This document shows, in pieces, positions 46,753 to 57,514 of a stretch of 64,000 nucleotides of DNA. The translations under genes and the position numbers were made by a program. The notes beneath the pieces were generated by a model, which had not been told where the DNA came from, did not search any database, and saw only the letters and a program-made list of their open reading frames with translations. Numbering within the stretch: the stretch's first letter is position 1; each line of letters begins with the position of its first letter. Origin of the DNA: Calendula officinalis (lineage: Eukaryota; Streptophyta; Magnoliopsida; Asterales; Asteraceae). The DNA lies in contig OY970822.1 of the NCBI GenBank assembly GCA_963853835.1, positions 15,253,501 through 15,317,500 of the forward strand, read 5' to 3'.

Positions 46753-46950
46753 TATACTTATGTTCGAGAAAAAGACATTCAAGTAAAATTTTTGGAATAA
46801 CATGATGACTTTTTTTAAGGCTACTATACGAGTTTTACTAGAAGCTCGCATACTCAAAATAAAACAATTTTTTTTAACGACACTTAATCTACTTTAAATA
46901 AAATATTTTACAAGATGAAACGTAAGAAGAAAAAAACAAATACACTAAGA

Positions 46951-47293
46951 CAGGGGTGAGCTCGGTTCAAAAACCGAACCGAACCGAAACCGATAGAACC
47001 GAAACCGAAAACGATAAATTTTCAAAACCGAAATTGAACCGATAACATGTTATCGGTTTTGGTTCGATTCGTTGTTGGTCCGGTTCAGTTCGGTTTCGGT
47101 TCGGTTTTTTTAGGCTAAATGTTCATCATTTTCCGAAAAACGAACCGAATCGAAAACGATAGAACCGAAACCAAAAAACGATTAATTTTCCAAACCGAAA
47201 CCGAACCGATAACATGTTTTCGGTTTTAGTTCGGTTCGTTTTCGGTCGGTTTTCGGTTCTATTTGGTTTTTTCGGTCCAAATGCTCACCCCTA
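46951..47293. mobile_element. hAT-type MITE with AACCGAA repeats
   Basis: The ends CAGGGGTGAGC and GCTCACCCCTA and perfect 8-bp duplications CACTAAGA (46943-46950 and 47294-47301). The whole element is made of AACCGAA/TTCGGTT repeats that would fold into one long hairpin. No coding sequence. Confidence 0.95.
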
Positions 47294-47456
47294 CACTAAG
47301 AGGTCTAAAGGAGCCCAAAGATGGTAAATCAGTGGGAGCATGGCCGGCTGTGTAACAAATTAAAATTATCTCCCTGAATTAGCATCCCAAGCAACCCGAT
47401 CGCAAATAAATTCATCACGTTTATTTGAAATCCAAACAAAAGGCGGTGAGGTTTTA

Positions 47457-47857
47457 GACTATATGTAATGGGTGACTAAACTCTGACATATCAGCGTCAC
47501 ATCATTTTTTCACTTATGACCAAACTGTTGAGTAATGTCCCACATTGTACAAATGACGAACCTGTAATGTGCTTATACGGGTCCTGGGCTACTCCTCTTA
47601 AAACCAATTGGTTTTAAGATGGAACCCCACAAACTGACACAAGAAAAATTCCGACCAAACTCACGTGACAGCGAGCAAATCCATTCACTTTGAAAACAAC
47701 CACCTCCCTTTGAAAATTTAAGACCGGCTCTAGTCGCCTGGACCACCATATACGCACCAGGACGCGTCGCAGAAGAGATGGCGTAAGAGAAGGGACGCGT
47801 ACAAAGAAGGGACGGAGGGAGGGACGCACCATGCGACCTCCCCCGTTACGTATAGTC
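47457..47857. mobile_element. Harbinger-type MITE interrupted by a small LTR-like insert
   Basis: TIRs GACTATATGTAATGGG / CCGTTACGTATAGTC with TTA duplications (47454-47456 and 47858-47860). The interior is related to 41609-41889. An insert of about 106 bp sits at 47527-47632. Confidence 0.85.
47527..47632. repeat. Possible solo LTR of a TRIM-like element
   Basis: The insert begins (T)GTTGAGTAATGTCCCACA and ends ATGGAACCCCAC(A). It interrupts the Harbinger MITE and is flanked by AAACT on both sides. The GTCCCACATTG ... AATTGGTTTTAAGATGGAAC pattern is common in short plant LTRs. The exact ends are ambiguous by one or two bases. Confidence 0.5.
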
Positions 47858-47860
47858 TTA

Positions 47861-48229
47861 GTAGGTTATCTATCCTATAAATAAATTAAATTCTATTTAT
47901 TTTAATATGATCACTGTATAAACATTAAATTTTTTGTAGAAACGTTTTTTTAAAACTAAACCAAACCAAATTAATGATGAAAAATATAATTTACTATTGA
48001 AGTGGAGTGAAGTATGAAATATGAATGTGAGTGGGGCACAAATAATGGAAGGGAAGGGAAAGGAAAGGCAGAGAGAGTTCTTTGTCGGAATTTGGGGGTT
48101 AGTTAACAACCTTACCAGCTTACCTTTGCTTTTGTTCCCTTTATTTATTCGTGCAAATCAAATATCTAGTAATTTCTCCAAAATCTTAACTACTCAATAT
48201 TTTATTTTATACTTTAAATTACTCTCATT
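47861..48229. other. Intergenic, nothing recognised
   Basis: AT-rich sequence with a purine-rich patch (AAGGGAAGGGAAAGGAAAGG, about 48050). No gene is seen. Confidence 0.5.
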
Positions 48230-49055
48230 AACCAAAACCATGATGTCCTGCGATTCTGCTAGTTTAGAAACTAAGGAGAAGGACAGGGGGCGCTAGGTCA
48301 GAAAAGCGATAACTCTAAATTCTCCCCAAGTAAGATTTGACCAATTTCCTTATTTTCTTATTCCCGCCAGGCGCTGTTAAGCCCTTCACCTCCTTCTGAT
48401 GATCATTCCACTTCTTCGCCGCTGTATCACGAACTAACAAGAGAGGAACTACGAGCAGAAATCAGTAGTCACTCTTCGACTTAAAAAACAAACCTGGCTA
48501 AAATGAGTCTTGGTTCTACCCACCGGCAATAATTTTTCGACCTGATTAAAAGTTTGATTGTAGATTGGCTATTTCGGGGTTCCATGCCCATGGATTGCCT
48601 TATTATAGCTTTTTTGATTCGTCGGGTATGCCGGCTAAGAGAATCCCCGTTCGGTTGGCGTGTTCGGGGGGTCACTACTCGCACCCCGAACGAACTCAAG
48701 CACCACAGTAAGCTGCCAGCTTACCCGCCAAAGGAGATCAGAAAAATAGGCGGACGACTTATAGTATAGGTAGGATGTTTCCGTGAGCTGTAAGCAGCAG
48801 ATCCCCCCTTATTTTGGGAAAGCTGGTGGCCGCGTGTGAATAGGTCACATCCCTCACGTGCGCCAAGAGCACACCCTGACAACCCCTTCAATCCATCTTC
48901 ATCTTGGCTGGCAGCCTAGATTGAGCCCTGGGACTGATCTTCCCGTTGGCTTTACTGCAGCAGTACTCACAGTGAAATTGCAACTGACTCATCCACTTTC
49001 TCCGTATAGTTGTGGATTGTTAAATTGCGTAGCCGGGCGACTCACTTTTTAACAC
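48230..49055. other. GC-richer organelle-like segment, possible mitochondrial insertion
   Basis: Composition rises abruptly from the AT-rich surroundings near 48240 and falls back after 49055. Patches such as AGGGGGCGCTAGGTCAGAAA, GTTCGGTTGGCGTGTTCGGG and AGCTGGTGGCCGCGTG look like plant mitochondrial intergenic or intron DNA. No complete organelle gene is recognised. It could also be an unidentified nuclear repeat. Confidence 0.4.
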
Positions 49056-50015
49056 CCACAATGAAAATAAATAACATATCAATTATTTTTTATATCTATT
49101 ATTAAATCTTCTAACTCATTTGAGTAATACTCAATCTCTTTAAATAAGAGATACAATACAAAATGAATACATTTTTTCTTGTTTTTTAAGCATTCGAGAA
49201 GCGAACAAAGAATTTATTTATGGTCCGAATGCAAATCTTTGATTGCTACTTACTACTGTATTTGGTAATAGCTTTAGAAACATATCTAAATATGAATATT
49301 TGATTATTTATAAATTATTAAATAAGAAACCGTCACATAAATGTTTGGGAAATTCTATGATCTATGGCAAATAACGTTTCTTTTTTCTAAATTGCGATTA
49401 AACATCTCAATTATACTTTAATATGAGCAGTCATGACAACCATAAGCTTGTTCGTTAAAATCTTAAAATACAATTCAACAAAAAGTACATAATCTTAATT
49501 AAGAGCTTGTAATATAAAGTTAGTTAAATTCCAAGTAAAAAATATATTCTTAGCGAAATATCAAATTTCTACTTAACATCACTCACTATTATAAATATGC
49601 ATACTCAACACTAATTCGTTATTTAAATAAAAAATCACTCACATATACATGTATGTATGACAGGTGTCGAATCACACCACCACAAATCACCGTGTGAAAG
49701 ACGATATTATACCATTTCACTACAAGGTACCATCACACCCCATCACCGAGTATTGCCTAATAGAGATGATGACATATACTAAAAAAAGACTTCAAATATA
49801 CAAACGACTTTATATATTAAAAAACTATATGACGCGCGCAGTTGGTGTTTTGGGGATTTGATTTCTCAAAGAAAATGACAAATTTGATAATGTATTTGGA
49901 AGAAGCAAAAATGGTTAGGGGTGGGGTTGTCATTTTGGTAAGTGAACCAATCATGAATCAGAAAGCCAAATGCAGATAAGGACAAAATGAAGCTCCAACA
50001 ACATCGCCACGTATC
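49056..50015. other. Intergenic, upstream of the zinc-finger gene
   Basis: AT-rich, with no recognised gene. The last 60 bases lead into the TATA box at 50016. Confidence 0.5.
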
Positions 50016-50023
50016 TATATAAA
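50016..50023 (+). promoter_or_regulatory. TATA box of the zinc-finger gene
   Basis: TATATAAA lies about 95 bases before the ATG and is followed by a pyrimidine-rich leader (about 50050-50105). A CCACGT element just upstream (50007-50012) resembles a partial G-box. Confidence 0.7.
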
Positions 50024-50110
50024 CCCCCCACCCCCCACTCGATTCCTCACAAACATTCTTTCTGTGTGACTCTTACTCTCACTGCTTCAAGCTACTACTT
50101 CTATTCATTA

Positions 50111-50509
50111 ATGGCGGAACAAGAGTTGTATGATTTCTTGAAGCTGCATTCTCACTCTCAGGATGATTCCGCCGCCGCCGTCATCAAACAACCACATCAA
50201 TCTTCCAGACTCTTCTCTTGTCTCTACTGCCCTCGCAAGTTCTACACTTCTCAGGCACTCGGCGGTCACCAGAACGCACACAAACGTGAGAGAGCCGCTG
50301 CTCGCCGTTCTTACGTCAACGTCGCCGACAACCATTTCCCTCCAGCTAGTACGTGTTCCAACGCACCCACCGTCAACACAACCACCGCCGCCGGCGACTT
50401 CACCTGGTTCGACCACCCATTTCATGGCGCCGCCGCTGGCTCTTTCATCTTCCATGCTGCCCCTCCGCCGGCCGAACACTCCGACATCGACCTGACACTC
50501 CGGTTGTAA
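50111..50509 (+). CDS. Single C2H2 zinc-finger protein with EAR repression motif
   Basis: An intronless 132-residue protein, starting MAEQELYDFLKLHSH. An upstream in-frame ATG at 50066 would add 15 residues; 50111 is preferred because of its context and the family's usual N-terminus. Residues about 36-58 form one zinc finger, FSCLYCPRKFYTSQALGGHQ followed by NAHKRER, with the plant-specific QALGGH DNA-contact motif. The C-terminus IDLTLRL is a DLxLxL-type EAR motif that recruits TOPLESS-type co-repressors. The middle is Ala/Pro/His-rich and probably disordered. It resembles the ZFP1/3/4/7 group of nuclear repressors acting in hormone, trichome or organ development; the exact orthologue is not claimed. 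The gene is markedly GC-richer than its flanks. Confidence 0.9.
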   Translation: MAEQELYDFLKLHSHSQDDSAAAVIKQPHQSSRLFSCLYCPRKFYTSQALGGHQNAHKRERAAARRSYVNVADNHFPPASTCSNAPTVNTTTAAGDFTWFDHPFHGAAAGSFIFHAAPPPAEHSDIDLTLRL

Positions 50510-51726
50510 TCATTTCACCGCTTTCTTATTAACACACTGATATCGTTAGCTAGCTAATCAATCTTCAGGTCTAACTTACGTACGTATGGTTTTAATCAAT
50601 TAGTTTAGTGTTGTTAGTTAGTTAGTCGAAATATGATATGAAATGATCGATTGTGGCCTGGTTTTTCTTTGTTATTTTCCGATTTACAGATATTGTAAGA
50701 ATTTAACTAATGAAGAAATTTCCAATGCATTACATTCTGTTTGTTTGTATTCGTACTCATTTTATTTTCAGTTGCAAACGTAATCCCAATTTTAATTTCG
50801 TCTTCATAATAATAATAATAATAGTGATGATTTGATTTGGTTTTTAGTTAAACAGAAAATGAGCGAAAGTTCATAAACAGAAATTATATAAACGACAAAC
50901 TCGATTGGGACACCAATTCTGAGTTAGCTTTACCTTTTACTTAAATCTACCACATAATAATGGTCGAGGTTGAAGAAACAGTTCATTAATTACTCTGTTT
51001 AGTTGGGAGCTAGGACAAGTAAGAGTTAATCTAATGGACAACACTTTAATTAACAGATTTAACTTATTAGTTGAGGGTCTCACGAGTTAGGGTGACGACA
51101 ATGGCCATGGATCAAATTTGTGGGGTTTTGCTCGGGATTTTCTTATGAATGCAATGTTTATGGGCCACGATGCTAAAGTGGCGATCAATGGAGAAGAGAA
51201 ATGAAAGAGAGGGAGGAGGGTCTAATACCAAATTAATTTGGCTAATTAGTCCCTTTGTTATGAAGTATAAGTTTGTATTAATGATTTACAAAGGAAGGAG
51301 ATATATATTTATAAAATGTAAATCACTCATGGAAATTTTCATTTCTCTCTATTTATTTTATAATAGAGATGGCGCCATAATTTTAAATTTTGTAAAACCA
51401 ATAGTTTATAAAGCAAAAAAGTTCATTAGTTATATAACATGTTTCAAAACTAGAAGATGATATTACAAACTTCAAAGCTTAGAGATCATTGTGACAAGTT
51501 TAAAATTGAAAGACTATTTGTGTGATATAAATAATTAAGGACAAAATTTTTAATTGCATTCAAAACAAATAGCAGGTTACTCGCACAATGCGGCGGTGGG
51601 TATCCTGTGACTAAATTTGACGGCAATCAAGTAGTGGGTGGTGACGACGGTAGTGATAATGGCTGATGGTTGTGGTCGTGCGGATGGTGGGTGATGTTAA
51701 TTTTAATTTTGTAAAGATTAATAAAG
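50510..51726. other. 3' flank of the zinc-finger gene and intergenic DNA
   Basis: No gene is seen. A short TAA run lies at about 50809-50822 and a GGTGGTGG-rich patch at 51590-51700. A 103-codon frame at 51149-51460 has no recognisable domain and AT-biased composition. Confidence 0.5.
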
Positions 51727-51864
51727 ATATCTCATAAGTTTCCTTAAATCCGAAATTGACATTTTTTTTAAATATGATTCGTTTTAGCTATGTTGAATAT
51801 CTCATAAGTTTCCTTATATCCGAAATTGGCGTTTTCTAAAATATGGGTCTTTTAGTTATGTTGA
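51727..51864. repeat. 70-bp tandem duplication
   Basis: ATATCTCATAAGTTTCCTTA starts at 51727 and again at 51797. The two units, about 70 bp, end in ATGTTGA and differ at roughly ten positions and one small gap. Confidence 0.8.
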
Positions 51865-51904
51865 AGTTAAATGTTGTATATATTAGTTGTTGGGATAAAG
51901 CAAA

Positions 51905-51985
51905 ATATCAAGTAAATTAATTGGTTAACACACAGTCCATACTCGCAAAATGTCCTGCGTTCGAATCCTGTAAGCAATATTTTTT
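51905..51985 (+). mobile_element. tRNA-like fragment, possible SINE
   Basis: TTGGTTAACACACAG followed by GCGTTCGAATCCTG resembles the A and B boxes of a tRNA-derived sequence. A T-rich run follows. It does not fold as a full tRNA by inspection. Confidence 0.35.
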
Positions 51986-52429
51986 TTATTTTTGTGGTGT
52001 TTAAGATGCTACCCAAAATAGAAATAAGATTAAGCTTAAGTTTAAGGAATTCTATACTTGGTAGTCCTAAACCCTTTAATAAAAAATAAAATATATGTAA
52101 TTTATTCTATTTATTATGGAGTATGATATTTAGCATGGAGAGCAACATACCAAACGTAAACTTAATGGGATTTAGCCCATCTACGTGTTAGGCGTTAGCC
52201 CAACTCCACTAGGTTTGGTAATTTCCACATATAATTCAAGAGGAGAGGTGTGGAATTTTTTTTTTCTTTCAAATGGTCAAGATTAATTCTTTAACCACCA
52301 TCATCATTAAATCACATGCGATTTAATACACAATCATTACCACTGGCCACCACTACTAGCATCAGTCACTGACGCCGCCGGTAGTGGAGGTGGGGGTGGT
52401 GATGTGTTCAATTATATGTGATGGTGGTG
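51986..52429. other. Intergenic, nothing recognised
   Basis: Mixed sequence with a GGTGGTGG patch just before the next MITE. No coding or RNA feature. Confidence 0.45.
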
Positions 52430-52437
52430 GTTTGGAG

Positions 52438-53092
52438 TAGGGATGAGATATAGAACCGAATAACCGTACCCGGACCCGTACCGACCGGAACCGTTTGGAA
52501 CCGGATTGCTAAATATCGGGTCGGGTATCGGGTCCAACTTTTACATGAAAATCGGGTCTCGGGTATTTCGGGTCCGGGTACATCGGGTATGGAACAAATC
52601 GGGTCTAGACCCGGAACCGAAATTTAATTAACTTTTTCATAACCCTAGTTAATATTACCCTATTTTAGTTTAATATATAGTTGTCAATGCAATCCCCAAT
52701 ATGATGCTTCTTTTTCGATCGACCGCAACTTATGTTTCAAAATATTAGAAAGTAGAAACCATTTGATCTATGAGCAATTGAGAATTTGTTTTGTCATAAT
52801 ACCGTTGGTAGTATTCGATTTATGTTTATTATACGATTGCTATATTTAAAATATTCTAATATTAAGTGTATAAATTAATAAATATGATGCTAACACCCGA
52901 AAACGGCTCTAATTACTATTTCGGTTCCAATCGGGTCTATACCCGATTTACCCGAACCGTACCCGGAACCGAACCGGAACCGGATTCTATAGAACGGTTC
53001 GGTTCTCGGGTCTACTAATTATCTAAAATCGGGTCTCGGGTATTTCGGGTCTGGGTCCATTCGGGTCGGTTCCAGACCCGATTCCATCCCTA
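52438..53092. mobile_element. hAT-type MITE with CGGGT/ACCCG repeats (655 bp)
   Basis: The ends TAGGGATGAGAT and CCATCCCTA and perfect 8-bp duplications GTTTGGAG (52430-52437 and 53093-53100). Both outer thirds consist of CGGGTATCGGGT and ACCCGAACCG-like repeats and the centre is AT-rich. No coding sequence. Confidence 0.95.
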
Positions 53093-53100
53093 GTTTGGAG

Positions 53101-53693
53101 GTTGATCTTGAACATTTGATCTAAGAATTGAGATTTGTCCCTTAAGACTTCACAAAAAAGATAGACTACCTTTAACATTTCTATATAACAAAAAGTGAAT
53201 ACAAAGTAAAGATTACAACCAACACAAAATTCATTTCAATGTGCAGGTTTAACTTTTTTGAACGGCATACATTTTCATTAAAAGTTACCTTAAAAAAAGT
53301 AGGGAAGGAGTACAAACAAGTTACAAAGTTAAGTCCGGGTTACGTAACTATATGGTACAATTAAGATTAGCCCGCTTAGCCATATTTGATATCCAATTAA
53401 AAAGACGTCAGCATCATCCGATCCACTATCATCACACTAGGGCCTTTTTTTCATCTAAGATATTAGAGTTTCGAAACATCCAAAAATATGTCAGCCCACT
53501 AACTGGGATGACGTACATACATGTATGTATGTTAGATGTATAACTGAGACGAGTATCTTAATCTAGTATAATAAAAAATATTCTGATTAATTACAACATA
53601 CGTTTCCAGTCTATTTTCATGTATCCATATCTACTTAGCATATAACATATCATGGGTAGGATTTATTGAAATTATGTATAGGGAAATTGATTT
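53101..53693. other. Downstream flank of the ester-synthase-like pseudogene
   Basis: No gene is seen. TCTAGTATAATAAA at about 53562 resembles a Helitron 5' end but no matching 3' end was found. Confidence 0.4.
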
Positions 53694-56603
53694 TTATGGG
53701 TCAAATGTTGGAATTTCACTTTGAGGGCCATGCTGGAGCTGGAAAACCAATCGAGATAATATACTATTATAAGGATCATTTTGTCTTTTCTCCTTTATGT
53801 AAGAAATGCAACTCTCAACCTCTGATTTCACCTCTAAATACAACGCATGTGCCCTGTCCTTAGCTCCTTCTGTTTCCCTTCAACCAAATTATAATCAACC
53901 ACTTTGTAATTATCTGCACAAATGTCGGTTGCAAATATACAATTGATCGATCAATAACATACCTTGTGTTTCAATAGGCTTTCCAAAAAGGTAATAAAAC
54001 CGTCCAGGAAGTTTGGGACATACCACTGGAAAGTGTACATCTTGATTTCCTATCTCTCCTTCAATACTACTCCTAGAAGAATATAATGCAACATTTTAGA
54101 CGTTTTTATAAAATAATATTAAATCACTACAAATTTAAATCTATGGTACCTTAGTTGTATGGCCTCATCAGTTAGTTCCTGTATGTATCTTCTCAAATAG
54201 GGAATCTTCATTTGGTCCTCATAGTCAAAAACTAACTGAAAAAAATGACAATCATTGGTAACAAACTATGCGCAAGAATCAGAAAGTTAATAGCAGCCTT
54301 ACTTCAGCAACATCATCTTCTCCAACAACACCAAATGGAACGATTTTGGCTCCAAACCTAGCAGCCATCCTGACAAACTCAGACTGTTGTGGACCCTATA
54401 AACTCAAAACAATCAATCACAACATCCATAGAAATATAAAAAATCATGAGCTTACCTTTCTGTGAAGGGCCTCGCGCATGCCACCTGGATAGAGAGGAAT
54501 ATGAGACTTGGATTTGAGAAGTTTAAAGAGGTTAGCTCCTGACACAGGAACAGCTCCCATTATTCTATAGGAATCAAGTTGTGAAATATCAGGAAATATT
54601 CCTCCTTTTTTTTTATAAAATATCATGGGATGTCCTAACCCGCGCACAACGATCCCTCTTTCACCAAAAATACAAAGAACTAAGGGCTCAATTCAAGCCC
54701 TAGCATCATGTGATTCCCTACAAATAAAACCGGACCATCTGAAGGAATCCCTGATAACCCCTCAACAATCTTCCCATCTTCCAAAGTTGACAGCATTACA
54801 GGAGACGGAACTTCCTCCAAAATTCTTTATTGTTCATAACAAATTAAACATCAGTAGGAATATGTTTTAGATTCTTAGTCAAGTCATTCGAAAAGTTTTT
54901 AATGGAATTGATGATCACTCAAGATACCTGTGTGCCTGTCTTGCTTTTTGGAACTCATAAGGGGTTGGCGGCAGGTAATCTAACACATAATCATGATTTC
55001 TTTTACGATGATAGAAACTGGCGCCTTTTAGAATACTAACCAAGTCATGATTTTCATCCTGCAACATTTCCATAACTTTAATATTAAGATATTTTATGAA
55101 CCAGTCACTGAGTTGTATTTATATATATTTATACAAGAAAAGATAACTGAATGAATATAAGTAATTCCAACCATAAAAAGCATGTGACCACACTGTCATA
55201 AAATCTACGAATGTCTAATAGATTATAAAGTCTTTCACCTTCGTCTCGGCTTGGTAATAGTTGATCCCTGCCACTGCACATGTATGTGTCATATAATAGA
55301 AAATGAAATCATTAGAGTTTGTATAATATAAGTTGGATAATCATTTTATTAAAGATGGTAAACCTGGAGAGAACTAGTGTCTGAGCTTTGACTGCATGAA
55401 GGCGTGAATGAACAAGCAGATTCAAGCATTCCATACAAGAGTCTCTACAGAAAATACTTCACCTACACCCTGTAACGTCGAATAAGAACACATAACAAAC
55501 CCAAAACACCTTGGCTTATTTTTAATAAAGTATAACATATGAATAATCGTAATAAGAGAAGTCAAAGTGATGGAAATCTGAAGCTTACAAAGAGGTCTGA
55601 TGAGATTGCTGGCATGGATTCTATGATGGGTATTAAATGTGAGCCACTGAAAGATGTAGCTGCAAACATGAAACTGTAAATGGATATATAGTGGAGATTA
55701 ACACAAAATTAACTGAAGCTTGAAACAGAGATGGTTGACCTGAGTTGGCCAAAACTAAAAGCAGATCAATGTGAGGATTGCGTGCAGCAACAGCGAGTGC
55801 AAGGCAAGCCCCGAAAGAATGACCCACCAGATATAGTGGCCTCTCAGGTGATTGGCAATTCCTCACTCTTAACAGTGCTTTCAACCAGCTTCACTAGTTC
55901 TGAACCATAAATTATATGGAGTATTCATATTTTGTACCAACTGATATTGCAATTGAGAAAAGATTATATCCATGATATCCAAATAAAGCTTAAAAGTGGA
56001 TTTCTGTGTTTCGTAAAATACAGAAATTTTGGAAATTAAATGTCATTATCATTTGCTTTTGGAGTAATTACAGAAACTGTTCTTCCAAATTATAAGATTT
56101 TATCCCTAAACTTTTTTTTGTTGTGATTTTTTTGCCTCAATGATCTTCCATTTTGACCTAATATAACTAAAATACTCTTATTTTTATTTTATTTACTTTT
56201 TTTATTTATTTTCATCTCCAATCATCTAGCCCGGCGAACTTCCGGCAACCTCGGATCTCAAGACTATCTCCTTTCTTTGTACTCTCTCACTCTCTCTAGT
56301 TTTCTAGTTCCAGACGAAATCAATTAGGTGTTGTCAATATTATTGCTGTATCAAGGTTAGACAAAACTGCAAAAAATGTTCATACTTGTGACTCAGTTAA
56401 AGAGAAATACATGTTGTCTCCATACGATTCACTGATGATTAAGATAATTACACTGATCAGTTAACACCAGATGACCTCCTAATATACTACATACCGTGAC
56501 GGAGACGGATAATTGATCAAAGATAGGTCGTCGGCAATCTAGGGTTTGTGAAGTGAGAGAGAGGAAATCGAATTGCGCAGAGAGAGAGAGAGAGTACAAG
56601 TGC

Positions 56604-56704
56604 AGAATCCGAGTGATTGTCGTTCGAAGTTTCTTGATTCGCGTAATCGAACATAGAATATCATCTGATGCAAAATCAAACCCTTTCGAAGATCCAGAAG
56701 CCAT
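56604..56704 (-). pseudogene. Fragment of a DUF1421-type gene, first exon, in intron 3
   Basis: On the minus strand ATG 56704 opens MASGSSKGFDFASDDILCS. After a small deletion that shifts the frame, DYANQETSNDNHSDS follows. This matches the conserved N-terminus of plant DUF1421 proteins (SKGFDFASDDILCSY plus an acidic, NQ-rich stretch). Some 5' leader-like sequence precedes it, and a CT-rich stretch with AAACCCTAG follows. It lies inside intron 3 of the ester-synthase-like pseudogene, in the same orientation. The identification is from memory of the family. Confidence 0.5.
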
Positions 56705-56849
56705 CAAGGAAAACACGATCAACTGGGATCGAAGAATAAAAATCAAACCCTTCGTAAAAATGAATACTTCATCCGATTTAAGTGATGCGCTTTTTTTTTT
56801 TTTTTTTATGATTTAAAAAAAGAATTTAAAAAATTATAAAATTTAAAAA

Positions 56850-57083
56850 GAAATAATAGGGTTCATACACATTATTCATTAATTATCTACTTTAACAAAG
56901 TAAAATAACTTATTGATTCTTATCTTTTACTTTTAAATATTATTAACCCGACTTTATTCAAAAAATGTGGATATCATTTCCTACTTATCATCCAATCAAT
57001 CAATCTAGTTTAACATTCATTATAATTATTTACTTCAAAAACGTGAAACGAAAAGTGTATCACTTATTTTAATCGGTAGGAAT
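56850..57083. mobile_element. Degenerate Stowaway-like MITE in intron 3
   Basis: The right end CACTTATTTTAATCGGTAGGAA followed by TA and interior blocks (TTATTCATTAATTATCTACTTTAA, shortened here) match the 313-bp family. The left end is lost. Confidence 0.6.
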
Positions 57084-57098
57084 ATTTAATATGGGTAC

Positions 57099-57514
57099 TA
57101 GGGCTGTCAAACCCTGACACGACACGACAAAAATACACGAAACAAAACGAAATTTGGACAAAATTGAAATTTAAATTCGTTTTCGTGTTGTGTAAAATAA
57201 ACGTGAAGTCGTGTCGTGTTCAGAGATTAACACGAAATTGACACGATAATTATGATGTTGAGAACATTTAGAAATTAATATTATATTTTTGTCGTGTTTG
57301 TCGTGTTTTTAATATGTAATAAGGAAGAAATTTGGTTATTTTGTTATTTATTTTGTTTTATCGTGTTTATCGTTTTTAATTGGGTCGTGTTCGTGTTAGC
57401 AAAATAAAACACGACTTTGTGTCGTGTTGTTTTTCGTGTTGAATGAATTCGTGTTGTATCATGTACGTCGTGTTATCCAAAAATACGAAATAATAGCACG
57501 ACTTAATAGCACTA
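57099..57514. mobile_element. hAT-type MITE built of CGTGT repeats, copy 2
   Basis: The left end TAGGGCTGTCAAACC and right end TTAATAGCACTA are imperfect inverted repeats. The flanking 8-mers ATGGGTAC and AAGGGTGC agree at six positions. It shares its internal order with 3993-4349 and lies in intron 3 of the pseudogene. Confidence 0.75.

Noticed and set aside
50108..50495. 123-codon minus-strand and 110-codon alternate plus-strand frames over the zinc-finger gene
   Set aside because: GC-rich coding sequence leaves other frames open; only the 50111 frame has the QALGGH finger and EAR motif.
51149..51460. 103-codon plus-strand frame
   Set aside because: Biased composition, no homology recognised and no promoter or splice context.
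53562..53580. TCTAGTATAATAAA as a Helitron 5' end
   Set aside because: No hairpin plus CTRR end was found downstream in a plausible place.
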